Notes under the pieces: model-generated | Databases searched by the model: none | What the model saw: the letters and a program-made list of their open reading frames with translations, nothing else | What the model was told of the DNA's origin: nothing | Part shown: piece by piece, positions 37,461 through 50,500 of the stretch | Numbering within the stretch: the first letter of the stretch is position 1 | How the letters are laid out: every line of letters starts with the position of its first letter | Assembly (NCBI GenBank): GCA_036872755.1 | Contig: JAVHNS010000007.1 | Span: 124,001-188,000, forward strand | Length of the DNA stretch: 64,000 bases | From: Orbilia blumenaviensis | Lineage: Eukaryota > Ascomycota > Orbiliomycetes > Orbiliales > Orbiliaceae | Direction: 5' to 3' | Translations under genes and position numbers: made by a program

Positions 37461-39546
37461 TTGGCCATCGTATCCTCATTCCTGACATTTCTGTTCCCAG
37501 GAACTACCAGTAAACGGTACACACCACAATGCAACTGCAAATGCATCGTATATTACGCTGATGTACCAGTCGAATCCTCCGCTGCAAACTAAAAACAAAG
37601 AGTCCGAAAAGAAGAAAAGAAAAAACCAATATCAAAAGAGAGGGAGGGAAAAAAACCCTAACTTCTGCACTGTACATACGAGGCCTCGATTCGCCAATTA
37701 ATCTCATCGAATAGCCTCACCCCCAAAGAAACAATAGCCGATTTCCGTCCTGCTATGGATGAGACGAACTTCTGCGCTAGCTCGGAGTAATCCAGGTCCG
37801 CCCAGCCCCTGTTCCGAACATTCCCCTGTGCAGTGCGACCTGACCCTAAACGGCGGTATCAACTTACGTTGCGAAGGGTTCTGTGTGGCCCCTTGCGAAC
37901 TCCGGCGCTGGTTTTTTTTCGGGTTGATTTTGGTTGAGGGCCAGAACCTCCCAAGGTGCGTCCTAAATGATTCCATGCAGAGATAGCACATTCACACATT
38001 AGGTACTTCCAAGGTCAGTCTTCCGCTTCTCAGTAGTCTGTATGTAATATTAATTAGATCTCCATTGTGCGTGATTTCGGAGCTGAAAGTCCGCTGTGAT
38101 CCTTGCTATCTTCGACCATATGCTAATATTAAATATCGCCAACAACATCAGCAACAGCGACTTCGCCGGCTTTTGCCTTTACCTTTGATTGAGTCGAATG
38201 ATTGTCCGCACACGATGATGACCTCTGAGATGCCAATCGGCCACTATTATGTATCCATATACATATACATATATATAGTATGCCAATAGTCGGGATAGCG
38301 CGCACGCACACGCACACAATCCACCGGCAGCCTCTTCAAACTGGCCTGCCTCACCATATCGCCCACATTAATGTCCCTCTGGGATTAGGTCGAAGGGTCC
38401 CTCACTTCTGGGATCCTGAGCACAGAGGAAAAGCAGAACGTGGATAAATAAGCGTCGGCACTAGCGTTCGTTTCTCTAAACCTCTTCTCGCTTAGCCGTC
38501 TGCAGAGCAGCATCAAAATCAAAACGCCGAAGAGAAATTTACCTGAGAAAAAGAAAAAAAAAGAAGCACAAGACGAAGCGGAAGCAGAAGAAGAAAAAGC
38601 AAGGCCGCTGAAAAATGGGAAGACAAAAGGTGGGTTTTTTTATCAGCTTGGTCGTTGCACTAATGCAGCTTGGATATGCGTGTGCATGGATGGGTATCAT
38701 TTGATTTCCTAATGGTGCACCAGTCGTCTGGTCCTCTCTTTTTGCCCCACTAGCCTTCCCTTGGTGAGGTCCAGTCCGGTCTTTCCCTTTCTCCTGTTCT
38801 CAAATGGTCTGCCCCTCTCGACAAAGCACTGCATGAGCAACCGACATGGATTGTATTGGCTTCCCGACTGAACCCAAATCTCGGGAAACATGTCCTTGTC
38901 CGTGTACAGGTACATCTCTCGTGCTTGCTGCCCCTAGGCTTGCTTGGGGAGAGGCTAGGGGGAAACAAAGGAAATAAGAAACAAGATAGCATGCATGTAC
39001 ACACGAGGTAGCCTCTGCTAATATCTCGCTTTGACCTTATATTACTCCTCCACGCTAATGGTGTTTTCTTGATAGTCGATTTATCACCGCATCCACTCTG
39101 GCGGGAGTATATATACCTTCACCTTGCTCCCACGCCGCCCGAAAAAGAGATGATCATCATCTTGTTCTGACGAACGGCTTCCTCTGTTCTTTCCCTCTCT
39201 CTCTCTCTGTCTCTCTCTCTCTGTCTCTCTGTCTCTCTTCCTTCATTTCTTCCCCATCATCATCACTATCATCATTACAATTGCCGTATTCTTCCACAGG
39301 GGGATCACCGGCCTCGTTTTGATACATTTACACTCACGCCCATACATATTAGGCCACTCCATCACGCCCCACATCCACCCATCATCCAAACTCATTCTGT
39401 GCTATATATATATCTATATATCTCGAGAATACAAACCTACCCCTGTATCACCTCATAAATCTATACCTAGTTAACAGCAATCAACAAGCCGTTGGGACTT
39501 CAATCCCAATATAATCTTCAAAACGGCGGCCATAACATACCCTACC
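34606..39546. other. Long gene-poor region with microsatellites
   Basis: Apart from a possible last exon of the upstream gene before about 35010, I see no supported gene. Simple repeats dominate: GA/AAAG purines at 35203-35260, TG units at about 36270-36330, GGA units at about 36340-36425, GATCA units near 36465-36490, CAT units at 36571-36592, a T run of about 35 at 37422-37457, and CT/CTGT at about 39185-39240. The right part is probably the promoter and leader of the C2H2 gene at 39547; a short ATG-led segment before a GTGGGT donor near 38614-38630 could be a first exon, but nothing confirms it. Confidence 0.45.
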
Positions 39547-41024
39547 TTGACCCGACAGACGCCCACCCTTCCTCATCTCATCCCGGCGTCCCCTGTATCC
39601 TACTATCCAAGCCCTGCACCCAGTAATTGCTCTGACAAGATATCAACGCCATCAAATTATTCGCATAATCATTCGACATCATACTGGGCTACTTCTGCCG
39701 CAAGCCACTCACAAACGCCTGTGATGACATCGACACTTCCATTGGCAACACCCTCATCTTATACATCGCCACCTCTTGTAAACGCAATGTCTACAATTCA
39801 TCCTCTCCCATCGCCACCTGCGAACGACGCAGAACTACCTAAACCGCATGGCGATGCTGCTGGTTCGATTTTAGCATCTCGGAGGCAGAACGTGTCATTA
39901 CCAGCCTTTACATTTCCTTCCCCGACTCAACGCTCCTTCAGTTATGGATTACAGAGCACAGCCCCTAGCTTATTAACACCACCTTCGAGCAATGATCACA
40001 TCGGGCCCGTAGACGGAAATAATACTGTAAATCAAAGTTTCTGGGCAAATCCCGCGCCTCCGCACGCAACAGCTTCTACAAACTTTCCATACGGCTCGGG
40101 CTCGTCGTCGCAATCCACATATGCGACAGCCCACTCGCCGGCTTATGCCAGCAGAGGAATTATATCGCCGGTAAGCTCGAGCAACCGAGGTCAACCTCTA
40201 AGCCCTCACCACCAGGAAACGGTCCCATCATCTGCCGCCCAACACCATGGCTTCGATGGGAACCCTTATAACTCTAATCTTGCCGTTCCGAACGCGCAAA
40301 GCCATTCGTATTCGCCGGGTTACTCGTACTCTGCGCAGGCCCCTTTGACACCGGTTCCACAAAACGCCATTACCTCTCCACATGATGCCTATTCATCACC
40401 CCCTTCATCACTTCCACCTCCTACCCCATCATCTGGATATTACGCACAGCACAGCCCGACATACCCGTACGGCCATTCGATATCAATTGGGCCTGCCTCG
40501 CCATCAGTAAACCGACCAACGGCCTCCGCTCCTCTATCTCATCTCCACCCTCTTCATGCTTCAAGTCCTTTGGCGCACAATAGTTACCACCAACCTGCCC
40601 ACTCTCGGTATCTGGCTGCGGGAATGGCCACAAATATGTATGCCCAACATGGTGCACCTATCATTAGTGGCTTAACGCCACATCTTGCTGGATCAACCCT
40701 TCAGCACTCGCATATGCACCCATCACAACACGCCCCGGTACCCCACCAAGAACGACCGTTCCGGTGCGATCAATGCCCCCAAAGCTTTAATCGCAACCAC
40801 GATCTAAAAAGACACAAGAGAATCCATCTTGCAGTCAAACCTTTTCCTTGCCCCAATTGCGATAAAAGCTTTAGTCGGAAGGATGCTCTAAAGGTATGGA
40901 ACTTCCCATAAAATTTCAATTGCCTTTTCTTATGCTAACAAATTATTCTTGACAGCGTCACGTTCTTGTGAAAGGGTGTGGTAATGCCAACGCCAGCTCA
41001 AAGCCTCCCAACACCGGATCTTGA
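39547..41024 (+). CDS. C2H2 zinc-finger transcription factor with long Ser/Pro-rich N-terminus
   Basis: Predicted nuclear regulator; no characterised orthologue recognised. Exon one reaches 40893, and a 62-bp intron (40894-40955) splits the second finger, giving KDALK|RHVLVKGCG and a short tail to the stop at 41024. The fingers are FRCDQCPQSFNRNHDLKRH and FPCPNCDKSFSRKDALKRH, the second ending in HVLVKGC so that its last ligand is Cys rather than His. The linker HLAVKPFPC departs from the usual TGEKP. The N-terminal about 400 residues are rich in Ser, Pro, Tyr, His and Gln and look disordered. The start is unclear: the frame has no early ATG (first at about 39724), so either that Met or a spliced upstream exon is used. 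Confidence 0.8.
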
Positions 41025-41884
41025 TAACATCAAGTCAAGCCAACTTTCTTCAGTAATATTTCATATGTGTTCTGATTTTAATAGGCATGGAAGGCGAGCC
41101 CGGGCGATTTGCTGTTATTTCATCAATGAAGTTTTAATACCCTTATGTTAGGATATATTTGTCTACGGCGTATGGTGGCTTGGGCATCCGCTTGACACGT
41201 TTCCTCATACTTACTACGTATATACTGACTCTCCTGTATATTTTTTTTTATTTTTTTGGCACACGGATGGAGTTCAGGCGCATCATGGTTTATCTTTGGG
41301 AAAGGAAAATATAACGTCCTATGACTGGTAAATAATAATGTCAGATGTATCAATAGCAAGTTTTACCCCAAGTATAATACATATATTATATATATGCGTG
41401 TGGTTTGTGGTGTGAAAGATACTAAGAAGCGCAGTTTAGATGAGAATTTTAGAGAGATGCAGTCTCATAACCAAACCAATTTTGTGACAGAGATCCCCAG
41501 CGTTCTTAAGTTTATTTGTGTTGCGTTATATTTTATTCCGTTACACAGGCGTGGCTTATACGCGTGGCTTGCTCGCGTGGCTTTACCAGCGGAAACACTA
41601 GAGCAGAATACAACACAATTCAACACAATTCGAGGAACATAAAATCGGATGGCTTCGTTGTCTAGCAAGGGTCCTATGATAGGTGAAGATATTGCAAACA
41701 CTGCCTTCTTTGTGTATATATATTCTATTAGCAATAGCTACTAAATCATTTCATCAACTACTTCTGCATCTTCCTCTCAAAACTGGCCAACCCAAACAAG
41801 ACGGGAAGTACAATTTCAGCGACAAAAAAACCAGAAATCTCGGGGGCCAAGCTCTCACCGATCGAGATAAAACTACATTGGACA
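41025..41884. other. Intergenic region upstream of the kinase gene
   Basis: No gene found. A GCGTGGCTT unit recurs at about 41549-41585 and an AACACAATTC unit at about 41610-41635. Otherwise ordinary AT-rich intergenic sequence. Confidence 0.4.
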
Positions 41885-44588
41885 ATGGAGTACAGCAAAA
41901 CCTTTCGGGATACTGCTGGTATGCAATTGGCAGGTAAGAACAAGTTTCTAATTTCAGTGTTTGATCTTATCTAACCGCAACCAGTTGGGCCCTGGAGGCT
42001 GGGTAGAGTGCTGGGGGAGGGAGCATCCGGTCGCGTCTGCCTTGGGAAACACCAGAAAACAGGGCGTTTCGCTGCAATCAAAATTATCAACAAGGACAAA
42101 GCACAGTGCACTACGACAAGTATCCAGCAAGCTGGCTGTAGCATCCAACATGCCATCGAGAGAGAAATTGCTGTCATGAATATCCCGGTACATCCCAACG
42201 CCATCCAGTTGTATGAAATATGGGATAGTAGGGATGAAATGTAAGTTTGATAATCAGAAATACGATCATTTACGTGGATGCTTGAAATGTTTCTAATATC
42301 GATCGGAATTTGCTAGATACCTTGTGCTAGAGTATGTCAACGGGGGCGACCTTTTGCAATACATGACCAGGAAGCGTTTTCTACCAGAGAGGGAGGTCGT
42401 ACGGCTCTTCAAGCAACTCATCACCGGGCTCTCGCATCTCCATCAGTTTTCAATTTACCACCGCGACTTGAAGCATGAGAATTTGATGATGGATCGGAGT
42501 GGCAACATAAAAATCGGTGACTTTGGGATGGCGGCATTACAACCCGAGGGCCATAAGTTTACGAGTGCTTGCGGGTCCCCAAATTACGCAGCCCCGGAAG
42601 TTGTGCAAGGATGGCCATACAACGGATCTGCTGCGGACATTTGGTCTTCGGGTGTCATACTTTATGGGATGTTGACGCATCAGCTCCCTTTTGACGATCC
42701 CGACACCTCTACGATCCTAAACAGAATTGTCTATGCAGAATACAAAATGCCGAAATCGATATCGCCCGAAGCCGCGGATTTAATCAAACGTATGCTGGAC
42801 CCGGACCCGGGGAGGAGAATCAAACTCAAAAGTGTCTTTGAGCATCCGTTCATGACGAAATACCAGGACCGAATCCCAAGCCTCCCTTTAACGGAACATG
42901 CCCAAATAGGTGATATACAAAACTTCACTTCACACATGGCCACAGTGCGGCCTCTGCATGTCGACATGGATATCATCACGAAGCTGAAGGCATTGTGGAT
43001 GACTCAAGATGAAGGGATATTGGCAAACAAAGTGTTATTCCAAGAGTTAGCTGGCACCATAGTTTGTTATCATATCGGTATAAGCTAATGCGAAAATTTT
43101 TATTATTTTTGAAAAAAAAATTGGTAGGGGATCGCAAGAAAGACTTTTCTACAACTTGTTCCTCGAGAGGCATGTGGGCGGGAACCCTATCGACCTTTCA
43201 AACAAAAGCATCCTGAAGCCAAATATACCGACAGTCTTTCCCAAGCTGGGTCACAACACCATAACGACCGCGGGGGGCGTTGAAACCGAATACCAAAAGG
43301 AACCAATTTCTGTGGAGTCGGCTCCAAACCATCTAGTCTTCAAATATGACCCAGGGAGGCAATCTTTGGGTTCAGACGTCGTAGGCTCGGAGAAATTGTT
43401 AGAAGAAACCCGAATCAGTGGTAGTCGACCGAAAACTCCTTGCACTCAGCGGCCTTTGTTAGAAGTTTTAGAGTCCAATGCGGAAGAGACCTCGTCAAAA
43501 GCAATTCACAAGGAGGACGGTGACCTGGCCCGATCGCATGATCAGTCCATCAGACAACGGAAACCCGCTCTGGAAAAGAAATTCGGGAAACTTGGTATCA
43601 TTAAAGCTTGCATCAAGCTTTTCCCTTACCAAAATAAGTATCAAAGAAAAGTTCGGAACATTCAATCCCGACGATCGGTTATCTTCACGGGCAGTCAACT
43701 TGCAGTAGGCAATGGGGGGTCGCGATGGTTGCTTGGCTTCGAGAAACAGGTGTGTTTTAGGATTAAATATAGAGGTCTTACACGGCAAAACAGCGCGAAA
43801 TTTAGTGTTCTGGGAACGGGATATTCTCATTTCTCAGTGCTAAACGACTTGGACTAATGCAACGGCAATAGCAGCAAAAAGCAGTCACCGCAAAAATTGC
43901 ACCTAAGCAATCAAGCCGTATGCCAATTGTTGAATCAGAGATGGCCAGGGCGGGGAATCTGTTCCAACGAAGCAAAGTAAACAAGGGTGGTCCAAGGTCC
44001 CAAGGCGAGGCAGGAAATAGTAAGTCAAACTCCTCTGGCAGTAGTCTGTTGTCAATAAGTCCCTAGGCATCGGATATTCTTCCTTTCCTGGCAACGGTTG
44101 CGGTTCGCCAAAGGGGTTGTTGATTGTCTGCGCTAACCAATTGTTCGTACCAGGATCCCAAGGCGGACGAGCTCAACTGGTTTTGATTAAGAATTCCCAC
44201 GGCAGACAGACCATACTTTTCCACGAGCCAGTCACGAAGTCTAGGAGAAGGCTTAACTCTTTGTTTAGTGTCTGGCAATCCTATGGGGCAGGTCATGTTC
44301 GAATGGCCGGGAACAATATCGTTTGGAGTGATGCTACGGTCCAGAAACGTAGGTGGGATCTTTCTATAATGGTAGATGGAAGGATACTAACAGAAAGTCC
44401 GATTAGCAGGGTCGGGACGTTCGTTTGCTTGCACTCTTCAGTTGGCTGAACTGGATGGTGGTACAGCCGTCACTGTTTCTAGATCGAGTGGGCCTGCAGC
44501 AAGGCTCGATGGGATCATCGCCGAACTTGCTGAATATGTGTCAGCTTACGATACTCGAATGAAGGGTGGGGAAGCCAAAGTTGATTAG
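41885..44588 (+). CDS. Nim1/Gin4-like serine/threonine protein kinase
   Basis: Kinase of the SNF1-related Nim1/Gin4/Hsl1 group, which in yeasts links septins and cell-size control to Wee1. Seven exons: 41885-41933, 41985-42240, 42317-43045, 43128-43749, 43872-44019, 44067-44348, 44407-44588; total 755 residues, an exact codon multiple. Kinase marks are the GEGASG loop, K49 in AAIK, HRDLKHEN (D152), DFG (D170) and GSPNYAAPEVV, followed by ADIWSSGVILYGML. The C-terminal exons carry RRRLNSLFSVWQSYGAGHVR and NNIVW, resembling the conserved Gin4 tail, and a last part that may be KA1-like. If exon 4 is simply read on it stops at 43857; the GTGTGT donor at 43750 with the CTAAT branch site and acceptor at 43871 avoids this. 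At 755 residues it is shorter than typical Gin4 or Hsl1. Confidence 0.82.
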
Positions 44589-46191
44589 ATTAGTCAGCTG
44601 GATGGCCGATGACTGGCTGCGTGTTATCAGATTGTCGGTCGGACAGGCTCCTACGAAACTAGGCCTCGAAATAAGAAGACTGAACTGGTAGTTTGTACTA
44701 AAAGGGCAATGCTGAGCCCGGATTTTGTAGAACTTTGAAACTCGCAAAAGTGGGGGGGGGAGGGAGGCATGGGGCGGCCATTTCGATACAAGATACAGCG
44801 CGCGGACAAAATGTCGAATACAGTGACTTCCCACTTCACCCACCCTCCCTAACCCGTTGCCACGTTTTGGTAGCGTTTCCGAAGTTGTGTCGTAGCTTTC
44901 GTGTCCTCCCTGAACCCGCACTGAGACCTGAGCTTCCAGCGCGCATCGATTTCCGTTTCGGGTTCATAAGTCCTATCTTTGTTTTGCGTGTTAGACAATA
45001 CACCGAAGGATCGCCGAAATAATGCTATGGGGCTGCACGGCCTTTGGCATCGTTGTATTCGACCTTTCACCGGTGCATTCATTAGGCAGTATTGGTTGCG
45101 TGGAAGTTTAACAAGCGCGGGCAATGGATCCAGTGTTATGTCAGATACGTCTAGGACAATTTGGATGTCCGAGTCTTTGTTGTAAGTATAAAGATGTGTT
45201 AGATTGAGCAACCTGAACTACAAGAGGATACGCACCTACATGATGTTTTTTGTTTATAGCACTGCAGAGCACCAATTAAGCACGCAAATTCGCGCAGACA
45301 CAGACGCACCCAACAGGTTGACTTTGCCACAGTTTGAGCTACCCACCTATGACATGTTGGACGGAGACTGACCGTCATAAGAATAACCTCTTCCAGGAAG
45401 CCCGCGTTAACGGGTGATCAACAAAATTAAGACAAATCCTCATCAGATACCCCGCCTGTCGAAGGGAATCTCGGATTAAGCTATAGGCAAAAAAGATAGC
45501 CATATTTGCCAAAGACAATAGACCAAAGCCATTGTCGGCATTGTCCAAAGAAAATGAAGTGGAAACTTCCTGTACATGAATATAATATTTTCAACGAAAA
45601 CAATGAAGTTCGTGCGGGGGGGGCTATGCATTCAACGAGAATAATAATAAATGATGGAAAGAGATGAACTGTAATCCGAAATAACCGCACCATAATAACA
45701 TAATTATCATCAACAGAAGCAAACTAGAAAGGGATACCAATACCCTGGAACGGCGAGGTCGACTGTGAAATATGGTAGCGCCAGCCACTGTCAATGTGGA
45801 TAATGACTTTTCACTAGGGATGGGGAGAGAGGGGGCGTTGAGGAAACAGAATAAAGCGCAAAAATACAGATATGCCACCCAGCCTATATCGCTCCTGTTT
45901 AAACGAGAAAGGCAAATAGATAATGATATTAAATCAAAAATGAAAATCAGGAACAGAATGAAAATGAAAATGAATATGAATATGAAAATGGGAGATGAGA
46001 ATGGGAGGGGAAAGTATATAGAAGATTGTGTGTTAGGAAAAGGGAGGATGCGGATGGAGGGCCTCAAGATATTTATCCGGCTTAAGAAAAAAAAAAAAAA
46101 ATTTAAATGCGAGGATGGTGAATGGTAGTGAGATGAGAAAAAAAAATAGCTCTCTTATTAGAACTCAATTACCTCTACGGACGAACATTTT
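44589..46191. other. Convergent intergenic region
   Basis: This lies between the 3' ends of the kinase (+) and the Zn2Cys6 gene (-). A 120-codon frame on the minus strand at 44849-45211 has no family resemblance and no splice support. ATGAAA/ATGAAT units occur at about 45957-45990. Nothing else is supported. Confidence 0.4.
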
Positions 46192-47583
46192 TCATGTTTT
46201 GAAGTTAAGGGATTTGAGCATTCGGGCATCAACGTCCGATCGATGGGGAGGGTTTGGGTCTATTAGATTCGATAGTTGCATCGGATGTGATGCAGCGGAC
46301 GGGCCGGCAGATGAAGATCGCGGTGGTGATTGAAGGGGGGCGGCGGCGGCGGCGGAACGACCAGTTGATGCATTGTAAGGAAATGCACCAGGTTCCGAAG
46401 GATAGCTCTGTTCTTTGCGCGAATCGTTGCCTCTTGGGTCGGATAAACGTCTCTGAGGTGGGCCGGTCCCTTGTTGAGTTTCTCCTTGGCCATATTGACG
46501 TTCGTAATCTGCTGTTGGGTATGAACGATGTGGCTGACCAGCCGAAGTAGTCGGGGGGTACGAACCGTTGCTATAGTTGTTGGCTCGGGACGGCGAATAC
46601 TGTCTGGGAGGGGGGAGTGTTGCAGGAGGCGATCCCGGAGGATTCGCGTTTCCTCCTTGCCAATAGGCAGGGTAGTCTCCAGCGGAGCCTCGTCTTTGGA
46701 GATTATGGCTGGGATAGTTGTTCGGCGCTAAAGGCGGTAAAGAAGGCGGGCGATCCTCGTATGATCGGTTGTATTGGCCCGTCTGACCAGGACTGGGGGG
46801 TCCGCCATAGCTGTGACTATTTTGATAATCGCCTTGTTGCGCAGACTGGGGAAGTGCGGCATGAAGTGGGAGTGGTTGGCCGTATGACCCGTAGAGCTGT
46901 CCGACCGGACGTGCTGGCCCGCCTCTTGGAGGGATAAAACCCTGTTTTAGATGAGGGTACTGCGTATGTGCTGGGACGAAGGCTTGGGCCTGCGATGATA
47001 CTGGAGTAAATACACACTCCTGGTTAAAACGGAGGCAGTTCCCACATCTTCCATCAGCTGACGAGTCGAATCCGGAGCAACGTATCTGATACTACATTAG
47101 CATAATCCTTTGACACGCTAGAAAATTCGCACTGCTAAATGATGAGTGGGACCCAATTGGAATATACCTTTCGGCGCCTGCAATATCTGCATGCAATTGC
47201 CGTTCTTTGTCTCGGAGCTGGTGGTGGTACTGGGATCATTGGTTCCCTCGGCACCTGTGCCCACATCTCGTTGGGGCCTGGTAGCTGCGGTGGGTAAATC
47301 ATCGAGTCGGGTGGTTGATGGGAAGCCATCATAGACTGAGGGTGCATGTTCCTGTCTTCGAGTGCATGTCCTGGATGATTCTATTGTGGTAAGGGGGGTT
47401 AGTTATGGCGCCCATATCATTAGAGCATTTCATTATTGTTATTTTTTTTTTTGTATCGAATTTACATACGGAGTCATCGCGTCCCCGGTGTGAGAGACGG
47501 TCGTCTGCAGGCCACGGGGCCCGCATCCTCGGATCATCCTGGTGGTTCCACGAATTCCGATTACTGGTATTTGAGGGATACAT
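46192..47583 (-). CDS. Zn(II)2Cys6 fungal transcription factor, short form
   Basis: Predicted nuclear DNA-binding regulator of 406 residues. Three exons, all phase 0: 47583-47470, 47380-47168, 47085-46192. The binuclear zinc cluster spans the second intron: CRYCRRRK|IRCSGFD and then CGNCLRFNQECVF supply the six cysteines, with an unusually long loop (SSADGR) before the fourth. Directly after it comes a run (TPVSSQAQAFVPAH) that I have seen next to this kind of cluster. There is no fungal-specific (middle homology) domain; the remainder is Pro/Ser/Tyr/Gln-rich with a poly-Ala run and ends in MLKSLNFKT. The exons together fit one frame with no leftover, so the model is solid even though the target genes are unknown. 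Its upstream side is the 6.3-kb repeat-rich gap. Confidence 0.86.
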
Positions 47584-50500
47584 GGCCTCGATGCGTGTAA
47601 ATGATATCCTATCCTCCAGGTTTCAAAAAAAAAAAAAAAAGGAAAAACTTCCACAGGACCGCCAAAGGCGCTCTGCGCCGTCCAAAGTCCAATTTCGCCT
47701 CGACCTTGCCGGTGGCGAAATGCGTTTTCTGAGTTTATCGAGCTTTCGCCAAGGGTATTCGAGGTAGGCTTATATCGCCTAATGCAATTTGTAGGTCGTA
47801 GAAGGGCGTCAGGCGGCTTTTTTTTTTTCTCGGGGAGGCGTTTTAGGTTTGAATTCCCGTTTCCTTTTTATAAAAAAATTTTAAATTTAACTTTAAAAAT
47901 TTTTTTTGGTTTCCCGTTCTTCTCTTTATTTCTTTTCCTTTCCTTCTTTAAGGAAATCGTTGGGCGTTTAGAGGAGTGGTGTTCCCGACTAAAGCGCCAC
48001 GGGGTCTATTGGTTACGCTGGGCAAAGGAATTGCGGCGTCGGACCGAAGATACGACGTGATAGGAGAGCCAATGGCTGATATTAAGGAACCGGGTTGGCG
48101 GGATTGAGAGGTGCGCTGGGTACGATTCAAATAACGTGACGTTGAAACTGTTTTTAGGAATTAGAGGCTACTGAGTGGACGGTCATTCTTAAAGTCAGCG
48201 ATTGTAAACCCCCTTCAAACAACATCGTATTGTGTTCTTTTAGGATCTATTTTACAGACTGTCGCTACCCCTCCTTAGGTCAACACGGACGTAGCAGGGC
48301 GACAGGACAAAACCAGATGGAGGGTTTCTCTTTCTCTCTTTCCTCTCCCTCTCTCTCTCTCTCCATCTCCCTCTCCCTCTTTTTCATTCTTTGGTATTGG
48401 TTTATAGAGGCGAACGGGGACGACGAGAACAAACTCACAGAATAGATTACGGACCGGATGCAAGTAAGGTATGACAAGGGAGGGTGTAGCTGTGGGACAG
48501 CAGCTGGAAAGGATGCGGATGTTAGGACGAGGGAGATAGTGAGAGCGTCAATAGCGTTCTGCCCGACGGACGACACCAACCAACCAACTAACCAACAGAG
48601 ATCGATGGAATTCAGAGAGGAGAGAGGAGAGAGAGAGGAAGAGAGGAAGAGGGAGAGGAAGGGGAAAAAAAAGGCACATGAACACACGCACACACGCACA
48701 CGCACACGCACATACATACACAGACGCACACAGAAGCACACACACACAGTTTAGCTCAGACGAAGCAAGAACCGGAGAACGAGATAGGTGGGAAATGGAG
48801 GTGGAGGAGGGAGTGGTAAAGAGGAAGGAGAGGATGGGGAGAGCCAGAGGAGAGAAAGCGAGAAACGAGGGTAGGATTAGATTGGCAGAGGAGGTTGATC
48901 AATTAATCGAACAGACTTATAGAAGAAGAAAAGAAAAAAGAGAAAGAAAGAACCCAAAGTTGCCCCCCCCCCCCGGGAAGAGTGAGTTCTAACAACGGCG
49001 ACAGGCACAGGGGGGGGGTGTGGGTTACGATCAAGACGAATGGGAAAGCGGGTCGACCGTTTCGACCGTGCGAGGAGTGTTTGTGCTGGTGGCTAAGCTA
49101 AGCTAATTGACTAACCTGAGAGAGAGCTTTTCTTTTTTTTTTCTTCTTTTCTTTTCTTGTCCGTCTGTGGTAAGTTCTTTTTTGGGAGGTCGGAAGGGAT
49201 AGAAGGATAGAAGGATAGATAGACAGATAGAGGGCGGGGAGGTGGGGAGGTGCCAGAGGAGAAGAAAGTGCCGCTGTGGAGAGGAGGAGGTGGTGGTTGT
49301 GGTTGTGGTTGTGGAGAAGGTAGTCGGAGAAAATAAAATAAAAAAATAATAAAAGGTAAAATAAAATAAAATAAAATAAGGACGGGAGGGGTGTTACAGC
49401 GATAGCGAGAGCTGTCGGCGCGCGGGCAGGTCAGGGCGGGCACCTAAGCAGGAGGCCGGAGTGAGTGAGTGAGTATGCACTAAAGTAGGTAAGCAAGCAG
49501 GCAGGCAGGCAGGCAGGCAAGTGGAGAAGCAGGTAGTTTGATCTGATATGATATGATATGATATGATATGATATGATATGTGCAGGTGTAGGTGTAGGTG
49601 TAGGTGTAGGTGTAGGCGTAGGCGTAGACGCAGATGTAGGCGTAGATATAAGTGCAGACAGGTAAGTAGGTAGGTAGGTAGGTAGGTTAGGGAGAGTGGC
49701 GATGGTAGTAGCAACAGCGAGGGAAAGGACTGGTTGATTGTCTTCTCTACTCGCTCGCTCGTTTCGCTTGCTTACCACTGACTGACTGATTGTCAGGACG
49801 GATTTGGGGGGGTTTTTTATTTTTATTTTATTTTATTTTATTATATTTTTTTTTCGTGGAATGGATTTGGTGGTCGAGTCGAGAAATCTTGAAGGTTGGA
49901 GGGTTGTGATCTTAAGGGTGTATATAATACCTACCTATAAGCTGTAGCTGTATCTGTGACTGTAGCTTTGTAGCTTGTAGCTGTAACTTTTATTTATTCG
50001 TATCTAGTACCGATCCGAGTATCCTTTTTTTTATATTTTTTATTTATTTCTTTTTTCTCCTTCTTCAAAAAAAAAGCGGTCAGGTGAATTCGGCCAGCCC
50101 GATCAGTAGGCGCAAGTTAGGTGTGGGTATGTGCGTGTGTAGGTAGGTATGTGGGTGGGTTAGGTAGGTAGGTAGGTAGGTGTAGGTAGGTAGGTAGGTG
50201 GTTGGTTTAGTTTAGATAGGTAGGTAAATTGGTGGGCGGGTAGGTAGGTGTAGGTAGGTAGGTAGGTAAGTAAGTAAGCAGTAGGTAAGCTGCTGCTTTA
50301 CTCGCTGGCTCACTTACTCAGTTCTTCAGTCGGTTTACCTACTTTGATTACTCGCTCTGCCAGTTACTTTAGCTGCACCAACCGGGCGGGAAGTAAGGGA
50401 CGGACAGAGACGACGAAGGGGGGGGATGAAGAGATCAAGAGGGAGAGGGAAGAGGGAGAGAAGAGTTCGAATTGAGGAAAGAGGAAGAGGGAATAAAGCG

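Noticed and set aside
45624..46128. Frames of 118-147 codons near 45.8 kb
   Set aside because: Composition is driven by ATGAAA and AAA repeats; no family resemblance.
39547..47583. Secondary-metabolite cluster suggested by adjacent C2H2 and Zn2Cys6 regulators
   Set aside because: No synthase, tailoring enzyme or transporter is present; the neighbour is a cell-cycle-type kinase.
49490..49690. Regular arrays (GCAG, ATATG, GTAGGT, TAGG) that look like CRISPR or satellite repeats
   Set aside because: Units are 4-6 bp and contiguous without spacers, in a eukaryotic genome; they are microsatellites.
50130..50290. TAGG-rich array resembling telomere repeat
   Set aside because: The fungal telomere unit is TTAGGG; here units are TAGG with TAGGTG and AAG variants in an internal position.
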